Source: Pseudobacteroides sp. | Lineage (GTDB): Bacteria > Bacillota > Clostridia > Acetivibrionales > DSM-2933 | Length of the DNA stretch: 64,000 bases | Direction: 5' to 3' | Assembly (NCBI RefSeq): GCF_036567765.1 | Contig: NZ_DATCTU010000106.1 | Location: 1-64,000 of the forward strand | In this document: in pieces, positions 17,543-26,680 of the stretch | How positions within the stretch are numbered: position 1 is the first letter of the stretch | Layout: each line of letters opens with the position of its first letter | Position numbers and translations under genes: made by a program | The notes under the pieces: model-generated | Told to the model about the DNA's origin: nothing | Seen by the model: the letters and a program-made list of their open reading frames with translations, nothing else | The model's database searches: none

Positions 17543-18076
17543 ATGGACTTATATGGGGACAAAGGAAGAACTGTATTAGCTATGCTTATCGCCAGAACAT
17601 GGAGAGATGAGGAATACAAAAAAGGGTTTCTTGCTGATCCTAAAGAGTTTCTCACAGCAGAAGGAATTGATATTCCTGATTGTGTAAGTATCAAAGTACT
17701 TGAAGACACAAATAATGTAAAGTATATACCGCTAGCTAAAAACTTGGATTTGGATTCTAACCAGGACCGTTTAATTTCGCTCTTTAAATCAATCACACCA
17801 ATACCCGAGGGCAAAGAGTTGCGGCTGGTACAAAGCACTCAAAATACATATTACATAGTTATTCCTCCTCCAATTCCACAAGATAAATTAAATAATTTGT
17901 GCTCAATTCTCTTGACAAACCTTGCTGTATCAGAAGGTGTTCAGACAACATACCATGATACAACTGAAGCCGTAGAGGTTGAGACAACAGAAGCTGCAGT
18001 CTCACAAACAACAGAAGCCGTAGATGCTGAAACTACAATTAGTGTAGTTGCCGAATTTGCTCTTGTACTAATATAA
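17543..18076 (+). CDS. Proteusin-type RiPP precursor with nitrile-hydratase-like leader
   Basis: 177 residues. Residues about 10-65 match the nitrile-hydratase-like leader peptide (NHLP) family: LAMLIARTWRDEEYKKGFLADPKEFL, GIDIPDCVSIKVLEDT and a following hydrophobic strand. The second half of the leader motif is repeated at about 87-110 (IPEGKELRLVQSTQNTYYIVIPPP). Residues 140-171 are four octads starting TTEA, TTEA, TTEA and TTIS, then FALVLI at the end; this is the likely core. No GG cleavage site is present; SEG at 130-132 is the nearest candidate. GAGGAGG precedes the ATG. It is followed by epimerase and methyltransferase genes. Confidence 0.85.
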   Translation: MDLYGDKGRTVLAMLIARTWRDEEYKKGFLADPKEFLTAEGIDIPDCVSIKVLEDTNNVKYIPLAKNLDLDSNQDRLISLFKSITPIPEGKELRLVQSTQNTYYIVIPPPIPQDKLNNLCSILLTNLAVSEGVQTTYHDTTEAVEVETTEAAVSQTTEAVDAETTISVVAEFALVLI

Positions 18077-18105
18077 TTATTATTAGTAAATCTACTGACA
18101 CAAAG

Positions 18106-18134
18106 TCGACATCAGCCAATACAGCTGATGTCGA
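18106..18134 (+). terminator. Hairpin between precursor and maturase genes (partial terminator)
   Basis: A perfect 11-bp stem, TCGACATCAGC with its complement, has a 7-nt loop and is followed by TTAGTTTTACC. Its position after the precursor would allow more precursor mRNA than enzyme mRNA, a common design in RiPP operons. Confidence 0.65.
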
Positions 18135-18190
18135 TTAGTTTTACCAAATCATGATAATTAAAATATTATAAGTCTGGATGTGATAATAAA

Positions 18191-19663
18191 ATGTTTTCCA
18201 ATGCTGAAAATGCCGGGATACACCCACTTTTAGACAGTTCTAAAGATGCTGATACAGCTTATATAAAACAGGTAAGTGATATAAAAAGAGTATTGGAACG
18301 TTGGACAATGGATGAGGAATTTCGCAAAAGCTTTAATAATGATAGCATCAAGGCACTAAGAAATCTCAATGTCTCTCTGAATCCGGACGAAGTTCTTCCG
18401 TTTATTGATCCCAAAAAGGCTGCTGAGCTCCATGAAGCAGAAAAAAACAATTGTGACCAAAATTTTCCCATATCGGTAAGACGGTATAGAGCCTTCATAA
18501 AAGAAAAAATAACCACCCGACAAAATATCAGATATGACAGTACACCTAGTGACATAAGCTTTTCAACTTGGAGAAACAGACAAATAAATCGCTGCCTAAG
18601 CGAGTTGGGCTATATGAAAGCTGAAGCACTGGTACACAGCCCCATTACTATTGAGCTTAATACAGGCTGTTCTGTAGGATGCTGGTTTTGTGCTTTATCG
18701 GCAAAAAAACTGGAAAAAGTATGGCAATATAATGATGAAAATGCAATGTTGTGGCAGGAATGCCTGAATGTATTAAAAAAAGTTGTGGGTAATGGTGCCA
18801 AATATGGAGTGTGCTATTGGGCCAGCGATCCTTTTGATAATCCCGATTATGAGAACTTTATAACAGACTTCTATAATATAATGGGAAGATGTCCCCAAAC
18901 TACTACAGCTTTATCTACGAAAAATATTGAACGAACACGGTCTTTTCTTAAGCTTAGCCGTCGTTTAAATTCTCATATAGACAGATTCTCTATTTTATCT
19001 CTTGATATGTTGAACAAAGTTCACTCAGCTTTCACGCCTGAAGAACTTCTCAGAGTTGAGCTGATACCACAGAATATTGAATCTGAAAGTAGATACAAAA
19101 AAGCAAATGCAGGCAGGGCAAGAGATATGGAAGGCTCAAACAGACTAAAGGAAAAAGTATCCGATGAAGATAATGCTTCTACTATTGCTTGCGTATCAGG
19201 GTTCAAAATTAGTATGCCTGAAAAAAAGGTCCAATTGATTACACCATGCCGTGCAACTAAGCAATACCCCAATGGATATTGGATTTTAGATGAAGGCAGT
19301 TTCAACACCTCCTGTGAGTTTAAGGCACTTTTGGAAAGAATGATAGAGGACAATATGCCAAGATGGGTGGGGGCAAATCATAAAATATCACTAAGACCTG
19401 ATTTGCAAATTAAAGAGGAAGAGAGCTATTTTATAGTATATTCCAAATATGTAAGCTACAAATTTGATAAAAATCCATATTTGGGCAGATTAAAAGAACT
19501 GATATCACAGGGGGATTACTCGGCAGCTGATATAGCTTTGGACCTGGAAATCAATTGTAAAGCTTCTTTGGAAGATGTTTTTAACACATTGAATGAATTT
19601 TTTATAAATGGATTTCTGGAAAACAATACATATTATAATTTCAATAAAGAAAATGCTGTGTAG
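18191..19663 (+). CDS. Radical SAM peptide epimerase, PoyD-like
   Basis: 490 residues. The N-terminal part (about 25-75: VLERWTMDEEFRKSF, then NPDEVLPFIDP) resembles a leader-like domain seen in PoyD homologues. The radical SAM cluster motif is CSVGCWFC (Cys160, 164, 167; CX3CX2C) at the end of the first strand, followed by a TIM-barrel-like region to about 350 and a C-terminal domain. PoyD-type enzymes convert L- to D-residues in proteusin cores in an alternating pattern. It is directly downstream of the precursor and upstream of a radical SAM C-methyltransferase. A weak ribosome site (GGATGTG) is seen. Confidence 0.87.
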   Translation: MFSNAENAGIHPLLDSSKDADTAYIKQVSDIKRVLERWTMDEEFRKSFNNDSIKALRNLNVSLNPDEVLPFIDPKKAAELHEAEKNNCDQNFPISVRRYRAFIKEKITTRQNIRYDSTPSDISFSTWRNRQINRCLSELGYMKAEALVHSPITIELNTGCSVGCWFCALSAKKLEKVWQYNDENAMLWQECLNVLKKVVGNGAKYGVCYWASDPFDNPDYENFITDFYNIMGRCPQTTTALSTKNIERTRSFLKLSRRLNSHIDRFSILSLDMLNKVHSAFTPEELLRVELIPQNIESESRYKKANAGRARDMEGSNRLKEKVSDEDNASTIACVSGFKISMPEKKVQLITPCRATKQYPNGYWILDEGSFNTSCEFKALLERMIEDNMPRWVGANHKISLRPDLQIKEEESYFIVYSKYVSYKFDKNPYLGRLKELISQGDYSAADIALDLEINCKASLEDVFNTLNEFFINGFLENNTYYNFNKENAV

Positions 19664-19711
19664 GCAAATTGAAAGTGTGCCGCAGCCATCTGCAGGAGAA
19701 AGGAGGGTTTG

Positions 19712-21745
19712 ATGAGTACAAACACGAATAAATATTATGATGTATGCTTCGTAAATATGCCATATGCCAGCCTCCCCAGGCCTTCAATAGCCCTTGGTTT
19801 ACTGAAATCAATACTGGAGGATGCAGATATTGGGTGCAGGATTGTTTATGCAAATTTACAGTTTGTAACTTCAATTGGTATGGACAGATATAATTTATGT
19901 GCTGAAATGCTTCCAAGTGAACTTTATTTCAGCGACTGGACCTTTTCAAAGACTGTGTTTCCCAATTTTGAGACTGACGAAGAGACCTATCTTGAAAAAG
20001 TAATTGCTGTCCTGCCATACCCAATCCTCAATAGCTATTTTAAGCGGAATAAAGATGAAATTAAACAGTATCTAAAAGATATAAGAGAAAAAGCTTCAGA
20101 ATTTGTAGACAATCTTGCAAAAAATATACTTGAGAACTCACCCAAAATAGTTGCATGCACTTCTACATTTTTTCAACATTTATCCTCAATAGCTCTTTTG
20201 AAGAAGATACGTGAGTTGGATCCTTCAGTTATAACTGTGATGGGAGGTGCCAACTGCAATACAACAATGGGAATCACCACTCACAAATCATTTCCATGGA
20301 TAGACTATGTTTTTTCAGGTGAATCGGATGGAGTTATTGTCGATGCCTATAAGAAAATGTTGAAGTTTGGGAGAAAAATTGATGGGTCTGAACTACCCCT
20401 AAATATAGCAGGACCCTGTGATCGCACAGACAGCTATAACCGCTTAAAAAACGATAGGGGATATATGGAAAACCAAGAATTTCACAATCTTGACTCTCTT
20501 CCTCTGCCAAGTTATGATGAATTTTTTGAGGAAATTATTAATTCAGGATTGAATAAAATTATATCACCCGGACTGTTGATGGAGACCTCTAGGGGCTGCT
20601 GGTGGAACAAATGTAAGTTTTGCGGCCTAAACTGTGCAACAAAATGCTATAGGATTAAATCACCTGAGCGAGTCTTAAATGAGATAAAAGAGCTGGAGAA
20701 AAAATACTGTATAAACAAGATAGAGACAGTGGATAATATATTATATATGGATTTCTTTAACAATGTTCTTAAGGAACTCGCAATGGACAAAGAAAAGCAT
20801 TACCTTTTCTTTGAGTCAAAAGCAAATCTTAAAAAAACTCATCTCCTAAGTCTAAAAGAGGCAGGTGTAATATGGCTGCAACCTGGAATCGAAAGTCTTA
20901 TGACAAATGTGCTTAATATAATAAGCAAGGGAGTATCCGGCTGGCAAAATATCCAACTCCTCAAATGGGCACGAGAGGCTGGTATACGATTATCCTGGAA
21001 TATACTCTGGGGCTTTCCCGGAGAAAAAGATGAGTGGTATGAGGAAATGGCATCAATGCTTCATCTCCTTGAACATTTACAACCCCCAAATGTTTTTTTA
21101 CATGTCCGAATACACAGATACAGCCATTTCTTTGATAACGCCGATAAATACAACTTAAAACTCAAACCTCTAAGTTCCTTATCATATATTTATGACTTAC
21201 CTCCAGAGGCTATCAATGGCCTTTCCTACACATTTATACCCGAGGGCTGGTTCAATGTTTTCGAGCACCCCTTAAGCGATCAATATAGGGATAGGCCAGG
21301 TGCTTACAATGTTGCAAAAAAGGTCATGGAGTGGAAAATAACCTTCTGGAATAGGGTTTCACCAATATTGGGAGTTGAAGATGATGGAGAGATATTGAAC
21401 TTTATAGATACAAGAAGATGCTCCTCGCAATACAGTTATAAACTTACGGGATTTGAACGCCTAATTTATCTTGTCTGTGAGGATGCTCCCAAAATTCAAA
21501 ATGTAGAAGCGGTATTGAAAACAAAATATGACATAGAATTGGACGAAAATGAAATTAACGATATACTGAACAGGTTAAAGGCTTTAGGGGTAGTTCTTTC
21601 AATTGACGGTCGTGTACTGAGCCTTGCAGTGTGGGGGAGTATTCCAAGATTGCCTTCACGTAAGGATTTTCCAGGCGGTACAATAGAGTCACAACTGGAG
21701 AGCTATGCAATGACAAATAGAAAATCCTTATGGGATTCTATGTAG
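19712..21745 (+). CDS. B12-binding radical SAM RiPP C-methyltransferase
   Basis: 677 residues. The N-terminus (1-220) is a cobalamin-binding-type domain (VCFVNMPYASLPRPSIALGLL, then VMGGANCN); the radical SAM domain follows, with the cluster motif at Cys296, 301 and 304 in ETSRGCWWNKCKFCGLN. The CX4CX2C spacing and the SRGCWW/CGLN frame are those of the RiPP maturation methyltransferase family (PoyB/PoyC-like). A helical C-terminal domain follows. These enzymes methylate unactivated carbons of core residues. Start at ATG 19712, 5 bases after AGGAGG, in preference to the TTG at 19709. It is 45 bases after the epimerase gene, so cotranscribed. Confidence 0.87.
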   Translation: MSTNTNKYYDVCFVNMPYASLPRPSIALGLLKSILEDADIGCRIVYANLQFVTSIGMDRYNLCAEMLPSELYFSDWTFSKTVFPNFETDEETYLEKVIAVLPYPILNSYFKRNKDEIKQYLKDIREKASEFVDNLAKNILENSPKIVACTSTFFQHLSSIALLKKIRELDPSVITVMGGANCNTTMGITTHKSFPWIDYVFSGESDGVIVDAYKKMLKFGRKIDGSELPLNIAGPCDRTDSYNRLKNDRGYMENQEFHNLDSLPLPSYDEFFEEIINSGLNKIISPGLLMETSRGCWWNKCKFCGLNCATKCYRIKSPERVLNEIKELEKKYCINKIETVDNILYMDFFNNVLKELAMDKEKHYLFFESKANLKKTHLLSLKEAGVIWLQPGIESLMTNVLNIISKGVSGWQNIQLLKWAREAGIRLSWNILWGFPGEKDEWYEEMASMLHLLEHLQPPNVFLHVRIHRYSHFFDNADKYNLKLKPLSSLSYIYDLPPEAINGLSYTFIPEGWFNVFEHPLSDQYRDRPGAYNVAKKVMEWKITFWNRVSPILGVEDDGEILNFIDTRRCSSQYSYKLTGFERLIYLVCEDAPKIQNVEAVLKTKYDIELDENEINDILNRLKALGVVLSIDGRVLSLAVWGSIPRLPSRKDFPGGTIESQLESYAMTNRKSLWDSM

Positions 21746-21780
21746 TATAAGCACGATCAAAAATAACTTAGTAATTAGTA

Positions 21781-21812
21781 AATAGATAAGGGAAACGCCT
21801 CCCTTATCTATT
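21781..21812. terminator. Bidirectional terminator after the RiPP cluster
   Basis: A perfect 13-bp stem (AATAGATAAGGGA with its complement) and a 6-nt loop AACGCC. It lies between the plus-strand methyltransferase gene and the convergent small gene at 21823. Confidence 0.8.
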
Positions 21813-21822
21813 ATGTCAACTC

Positions 21823-22023
21823 TTAGTGCCGGTTACGGTGTTCAATAAGATCTATGGCTCCTAAAACCACATGGGCTAAACCAAATCCTGCAACTCCCCA
21901 TGCAATATTTGAGGCCATTTTCTTTGAAGCCATTTTTCTTGCTGCCATTGGTTTTAACGATAGCCCGGTTGCTGTTACAACTGTTCCAAGTACAGTAGGT
22001 ATCAATCCTTCACGCATCTTCAT
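21823..22023 (-). CDS. Conserved small membrane protein, unknown function
   Basis: 66 residues with two hydrophobic stretches (LIPTVLGTVVTATGLSL and IAWGVAGFGLAHVVLGAIDLI) separated by a Lys/Met-rich loop with a repeat (RKMASKKMASN). Proteins of this kind are common in clostridia; automatic databases sometimes give them unrelated names. The ribosome site GGGGAGG lies before the start. It is convergent to the RiPP operon and divergent from the chemoreceptor gene. The function is unknown. Confidence 0.7.
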   Translation of the reverse strand: MKMREGLIPTVLGTVVTATGLSLKPMAARKMASKKMASNIAWGVAGFGLAHVVLGAIDLIEHRNRH

Positions 22024-22196
22024 AGTAACAACCTCCCCATCAATATAGAGTTCAAACTTATTTTGCCTTACTTTATATTTTTAATTCCAAGGAAATAATG
22101 GGCATTATCTATTATTCAGTTTATTTATAATTTATCCGATATTTATATATATAATTGTTTGGCAATTAATTATGTAAATAACAGGAGGCACATTCT

Positions 22197-25007
22197 ATGT
22201 ATTTTATTAGAAACATGAAAATCGGTACAAAAATAACACTTGCTGTAACATTTATTATGCTTATCGCTTTTATCACAATTGGGGTTATTTCTTATTCCAG
22301 TTCTTCAAAAACCTTGCACAACGCTTTGGAAACCAACCTTAAGAGCAATGCCTCCGATGGAGCCGAAATTGTTGCCTCTGAGGTTAAAACTTTGTTAAAG
22401 GATGTTGAAGGTGTTTCATATACTACTGAAATACAATCAATGGACTGGGCATTACAAAAAAATTTACTCATGGATTCAGTAAAAAGAATGGGATGCTTAA
22501 GGATGGGAGTAACCGACCTAAACGGTAAGGCTAACTTTACAGATGGAAGTACTCCTGATCTCTCTGATATGGACTATTTTAAAAAAGCTTTACAAGGTAC
22601 TACAAACATAACAGATCCGACACACAGTAAAATTGATAACAAAATGGTTATTGTAATAGCCACGCCTATAAAAGATATGAGTGGAAAAATTATAGGGGTA
22701 CTGGTTGCAACTCATGAAAATACAGTATTTAGTAAAATAATTGACAAAATCAAAATAGGTAATGAGGGATACGCCTTTGCTATAAACAAGAAAGGAATAA
22801 AAGTAGCACATGTTAAAAATGAGCTTGTTGTAAACCAGGATAATGATTTCGAGAATATAAATAAAGATCCCAATCTTAAATCCCTTGTTGATCTTGAAAG
22901 AAGAATGATTAATGGTGAAAAAGGCTTTGGCGAATACTTTTACGGCGGGATAGATAAATTTATGGCCTTTGCACCCATACCAAATTCAGAGTGGTCAATC
23001 GGTTTAACGGCTCCAAGGGACGAGTTTTATGCTGGCCTGTATGATCTGAGAACAAAAATTGTTGTTGTTACCTTCATTTTTATACTGCTTGGTATTGGTT
23101 CAAGTTTGCTTATTTCAAGGTTTCTTATTACTAACCCTATTCGAAGACTTGTAAGGATATCCGATAAATTAGCTGTTGGTGATACAGATGTAAGCATAAA
23201 ATCTGACAGTAAGGACGAAATCGGAATTCTTATGGCTTCCTTCGCCAATATAGTGGACAACACAAAAGAGCAATCGGAAAATGCACATAAAATAGCAGAG
23301 GGAAATCTTGATATAGTAATAAACCAAAGATCGGAAAAAGATATTCTTGCAGGAAGTATGAAGCAGGTTGTAAACACTTTAAAGGATCTCATAAATGAAA
23401 CAAGTATACTTTCTAAAGCAGCTGTTCAGGGTGATCTGTCGGTTAGAGGAAACCATAGCAAGCTTAAAGGTGGATATTCTGAGATTGTTAAAGGAATAAA
23501 TGACACGTTGGATGCTGTTATAGAACCTATAAATGAAGCATCAATAGTCCTTGGTAACATGGCTGTAAATGATTACTCCCTTGAAATGAATGGAAAATAT
23601 CAGGGAATGCTTAAAGAGTTTTCTGAAAAAATAAACCTTGTGAAAAGCCGCCTTGTGAGCGTACAGGATATTGCAATCAGAGTGTCAAAAGGAGATATAA
23701 GCAGGTTGGATGAATTCATCAAAATCGGTAAGTATTCTGAAAATGATAAGCTTGTGCCCTCTTTTATAGAAATGATGCAATCCATACAGGACCTTATGAA
23801 TGAGGTTGAACATATTACAAATGCTGCTTCAGAAGGTAACCTTGATATTCGTGGTGATGAATCAAAATTTGAAGGTGGATATAAAACCATAATTGCAGGG
23901 GTTAACAATACCCTTAACGCTATTGCTGCACCTCTTAATTCTGCTCTTAAGGTGCTCTCTAAAATGGCTCAGAACGACTACACGAATGATATTTCGGGGG
24001 ACTACAAAGGTTCCTTTCATGAGCTTGTAAGTGCAATAAATTATGTACAGATGACTTTAAGCCATGTTCTAAATGAAATAAATGACGCAGCTAGACAGGT
24101 AGCTTCAGGCTCAAAACAAGTATCCGATTCCGCACAGGCATTATCCCAAGGTTCTACAGAGCAGGCAAGCTCTATCCAGGAACTTACTGCTTCTTTAGAA
24201 GAGATCTCAGCACAGACAAAACAAAACGCAGTAAGTGCAAACCAGGCAAATGACTTGGCACTTTCGGTAAAAGAAAATGCTATTCAGGGAAATAGCCAAA
24301 TGAGGGGTATGGTTCAATCTATGGATGGAATAAATGAGGCATCAAGCAATATTTCAAAAATCATAAAAGTTATAGATGAAATTGCATTCCAAACCAATAT
24401 ACTTGCACTAAACGCTGCTGTAGAAGCGGCAAGAGCGGGTCAGCACGGAAAGGGGTTTGCTGTGGTGGCAGAAGAGGTTAGGAATCTGGCGGGAAGATCT
24501 GCAAACGCAGCAAAAGAGACAACTGTCCTTATAGAGGGGACAATAAAAAAAGTGGAAGACGGTACCAAAATTGCAAACGATACTGCGGCTGCATTAAATA
24601 GTATTGTGGAGGGTGTAACCAAGGCTGCTGAGTTGGTGGGACAAATTGCCAAGGCTTCAAACGAGCAGGCAACAGGTATTACACAGATAAACAGAGGAAT
24701 AACACAAGTATCCCAGGTTACTCAGATCAATTCAGCTACATCTGAAGAAAGTGCTGCAGCAAGCGAACAATTATCCAGCCAAGCTGATTCACTTAAAGAA
24801 ATGGTTGGAAAATTCAAGCTTAAGAAGGGGAATATGCAGGAAAACGCATTTGAATATCAAAACCCTTATGCATTTGAGATGCCAGATGATGATTTAAATA
24901 TAAAGAAATCTAATGGAGAAATAATGAATCAGAATAGAAAAAAAACCGGAGGTTGCGGTGTTAAAGCAAAAATTATATTGAGCGAAAACGAGTTCGGTAA
25001 ATATTAG
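22197..25007 (+). CDS. Methyl-accepting chemotaxis protein with dCache sensor and tandem HAMP modules
   Basis: 936 residues. Membrane segments at about 10-35 and 283-308 enclose an extracellular dCache-type sensor (about 40-280, with DMDYFKKALQGTTNITDP and VATPIKDMSGKIIGVL). After the canonical HAMP come several HAMP-like modules (about 365-640), then the signalling domain with the conserved tip EIAFQTNILALNAAVEAARAGQ. The tail ends SENEFGKY, like the two other receptors in this window. It senses an unknown small ligand and controls CheA. An AGGAGG site precedes the ATG. No chemotaxis signalling genes lie nearby. Confidence 0.93.
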   Translation: MYFIRNMKIGTKITLAVTFIMLIAFITIGVISYSSSSKTLHNALETNLKSNASDGAEIVASEVKTLLKDVEGVSYTTEIQSMDWALQKNLLMDSVKRMGCLRMGVTDLNGKANFTDGSTPDLSDMDYFKKALQGTTNITDPTHSKIDNKMVIVIATPIKDMSGKIIGVLVATHENTVFSKIIDKIKIGNEGYAFAINKKGIKVAHVKNELVVNQDNDFENINKDPNLKSLVDLERRMINGEKGFGEYFYGGIDKFMAFAPIPNSEWSIGLTAPRDEFYAGLYDLRTKIVVVTFIFILLGIGSSLLISRFLITNPIRRLVRISDKLAVGDTDVSIKSDSKDEIGILMASFANIVDNTKEQSENAHKIAEGNLDIVINQRSEKDILAGSMKQVVNTLKDLINETSILSKAAVQGDLSVRGNHSKLKGGYSEIVKGINDTLDAVIEPINEASIVLGNMAVNDYSLEMNGKYQGMLKEFSEKINLVKSRLVSVQDIAIRVSKGDISRLDEFIKIGKYSENDKLVPSFIEMMQSIQDLMNEVEHITNAASEGNLDIRGDESKFEGGYKTIIAGVNNTLNAIAAPLNSALKVLSKMAQNDYTNDISGDYKGSFHELVSAINYVQMTLSHVLNEINDAARQVASGSKQVSDSAQALSQGSTEQASSIQELTASLEEISAQTKQNAVSANQANDLALSVKENAIQGNSQMRGMVQSMDGINEASSNISKIIKVIDEIAFQTNILALNAAVEAARAGQHGKGFAVVAEEVRNLAGRSANAAKETTVLIEGTIKKVEDGTKIANDTAAALNSIVEGVTKAAELVGQIAKASNEQATGITQINRGITQVSQVTQINSATSEESAAASEQLSSQADSLKEMVGKFKLKKGNMQENAFEYQNPYAFEMPDDDLNIKKSNGEIMNQNRKKTGGCGVKAKIILSENEFGKY

Positions 25008-25221
25008 GCATTGATAACCTTTCAATGTAGTAAAATTCAGGATGGCAGGTTGACATTTGAGTTTTTCCATGTTTTGTTTGAAACGCATATTCAAGTTTGA
25101 TAAAATATAGATAATCGCCTGTAAAGTTTTATAAAAGACCGCTTTATAAAACTAAATTTACATTTGATTATCTATATTTTTATTTTATAAATATATAATT
25201 TTATTTTCAGGGGGAATATTT

Positions 25222-26589
25222 ATGTGCAGTTCAAAAAGAAAGAACCTCAGTTGCCTAGTAATCTTTACTTTGGCATTAATCATTGGAACAGTGTTTTTAC
25301 AAAACATTGTGAACGTCTATGCAGCAGGTTCCTACAAAATCTCAGGATACATTCAGCCGGATTTTTCAAGCTCATCTTCTTCAAGCTTAAACTCAGCAAT
25401 TTCTGTCATTATTGATGGTACAAGCTATAAGGCTTCTACTGATTCCAACGGGTACTTTGAGATTAATAACATTCCTGAAAGCCAGTATGTTCTTAAGATA
25501 TCAAAAACAGGCTTTCTAACGAGAACAATCTCAGGTATAAAGCTTACAGGCAATATAGTTATCGGTTCTTCCGCAGCTCCAATAGCACTTTGGGCTGGAG
25601 ATGTTCCTGTAAACGGTCAGCAGGATAATACCATAAACATGGCTGACGTTATAGAAATAGCTAAGAAATTCAATTCAATATCAGATGACGGCAAATACTC
25701 TGCTGATCTTGATCTCAACAAGGACGGCAGTATAAATATGGCTGATATAGTGATAATAGCAAAGAATTTTAATAAAGTAGATACCAGCTATCCGGTAGTA
25801 AATATACCTGTTCCTTCAACTTCTCCATCTGCAACGCCCAAGCCCTCGGGTGCACCATATAAAGTTTTCCTTCTCGCAGGTCAATCCAACATGGCCGGGA
25901 TAGGTATGAATCATGAATTAACTCCTGAATATAAAGAGCCTATAGAGGGTGTAAAAATATATGCCTCAGGCACAGTAGACAATGGTTTTGGAGGAAGCTG
26001 GGGCACATTAAAGATAGGTTACGGCGGCGGTTCAGGTTGTTTTGGACCTGAATTGATCTTTGGAAGGGATATGGCCAGACTATTACCTGACAGTAAAATT
26101 CTATTGATTAAGGAAGGATGGTCAGGAACATCATTGAGCGGAGACTGGCGTCCGCCAAGTGCCGGTGGTACAACGGGAAAATTGTACACCAGCTTTATCA
26201 CAAATACCAAAAAAGCACTTGCAGCATTAAGTCCCGGAACTCAATATGAAATTGCAGGAATGTGCTGGATGCAAGGTGAATCCGATGCATGTGCACCAAA
26301 CATAGCCAGTGATTATGAAGGAAACCTTACAGCATTTATAAATGATGTTCGTAAAGAACTAAACGTACCCAACATGCCTTTTATAATCGCAATGATTGAC
26401 GATTCAAGCAGCTGGCCATATAATGAGACAGTACGCCAGGGCGAAATAAATGTATCGAAAAAAGTTCCCTATGTCGGGATTTTTGATACAAAGGATCTCG
26501 ATACCGATGGAATGCATTATAAAACTCAAGGGATGCTGGATATGGGGGCGTTATTTGCCAAAACAATGTATGAAATGCTTCAAAAGTAA
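25222..26589 (+). CDS. Secreted dockerin-bearing CE6/SASA-type acetyl esterase
   Basis: 455 residues. Signal peptide about 1-35; a beta-sandwich with carboxypeptidase-regulatory-like sequence at 37-120 (SVIIDGTSYKASTDSNGYFEI); a type I dockerin at about 126-187, its second loop DLNKDGSINMADIVIIA intact and its first loop altered; a Pro/Ser/Thr linker at 192-212; then the SASA/CE6 esterase domain with GQSNMAG (Ser222), CWMQGESDA and the Asp/His pair in TDGMHYKTQG. It probably removes acetyl groups from xylan while bound to a cohesin scaffold. The dockerin is internal, not terminal. A GGGGG site lies before the ATG. Confidence 0.88.
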   Translation: MCSSKRKNLSCLVIFTLALIIGTVFLQNIVNVYAAGSYKISGYIQPDFSSSSSSSLNSAISVIIDGTSYKASTDSNGYFEINNIPESQYVLKISKTGFLTRTISGIKLTGNIVIGSSAAPIALWAGDVPVNGQQDNTINMADVIEIAKKFNSISDDGKYSADLDLNKDGSINMADIVIIAKNFNKVDTSYPVVNIPVPSTSPSATPKPSGAPYKVFLLAGQSNMAGIGMNHELTPEYKEPIEGVKIYASGTVDNGFGGSWGTLKIGYGGGSGCFGPELIFGRDMARLLPDSKILLIKEGWSGTSLSGDWRPPSAGGTTGKLYTSFITNTKKALAALSPGTQYEIAGMCWMQGESDACAPNIASDYEGNLTAFINDVRKELNVPNMPFIIAMIDDSSSWPYNETVRQGEINVSKKVPYVGIFDTKDLDTDGMHYKTQGMLDMGALFAKTMYEMLQK

Positions 26590-26620
26590 AATTATTTTAA
26601 TAAACTATAATCCCTAGACA

Positions 26621-26663
26621 ATAACAAAAAGCGAATGATAGCTTGTCATCCGCTTTTTGTTAT
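26621..26663. terminator. Bidirectional terminator between esterase and chitinase genes
   Basis: ATAACAAAAAGCG (26621-26633) pairs with CGCTTTTTGTTAT (26651-26663), and the inner bases extend the stem with two mismatches. A/T tails on both sides suit two convergent genes. Confidence 0.85.
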
Positions 26664-26680
26664 TTAATATTAATAATTTC

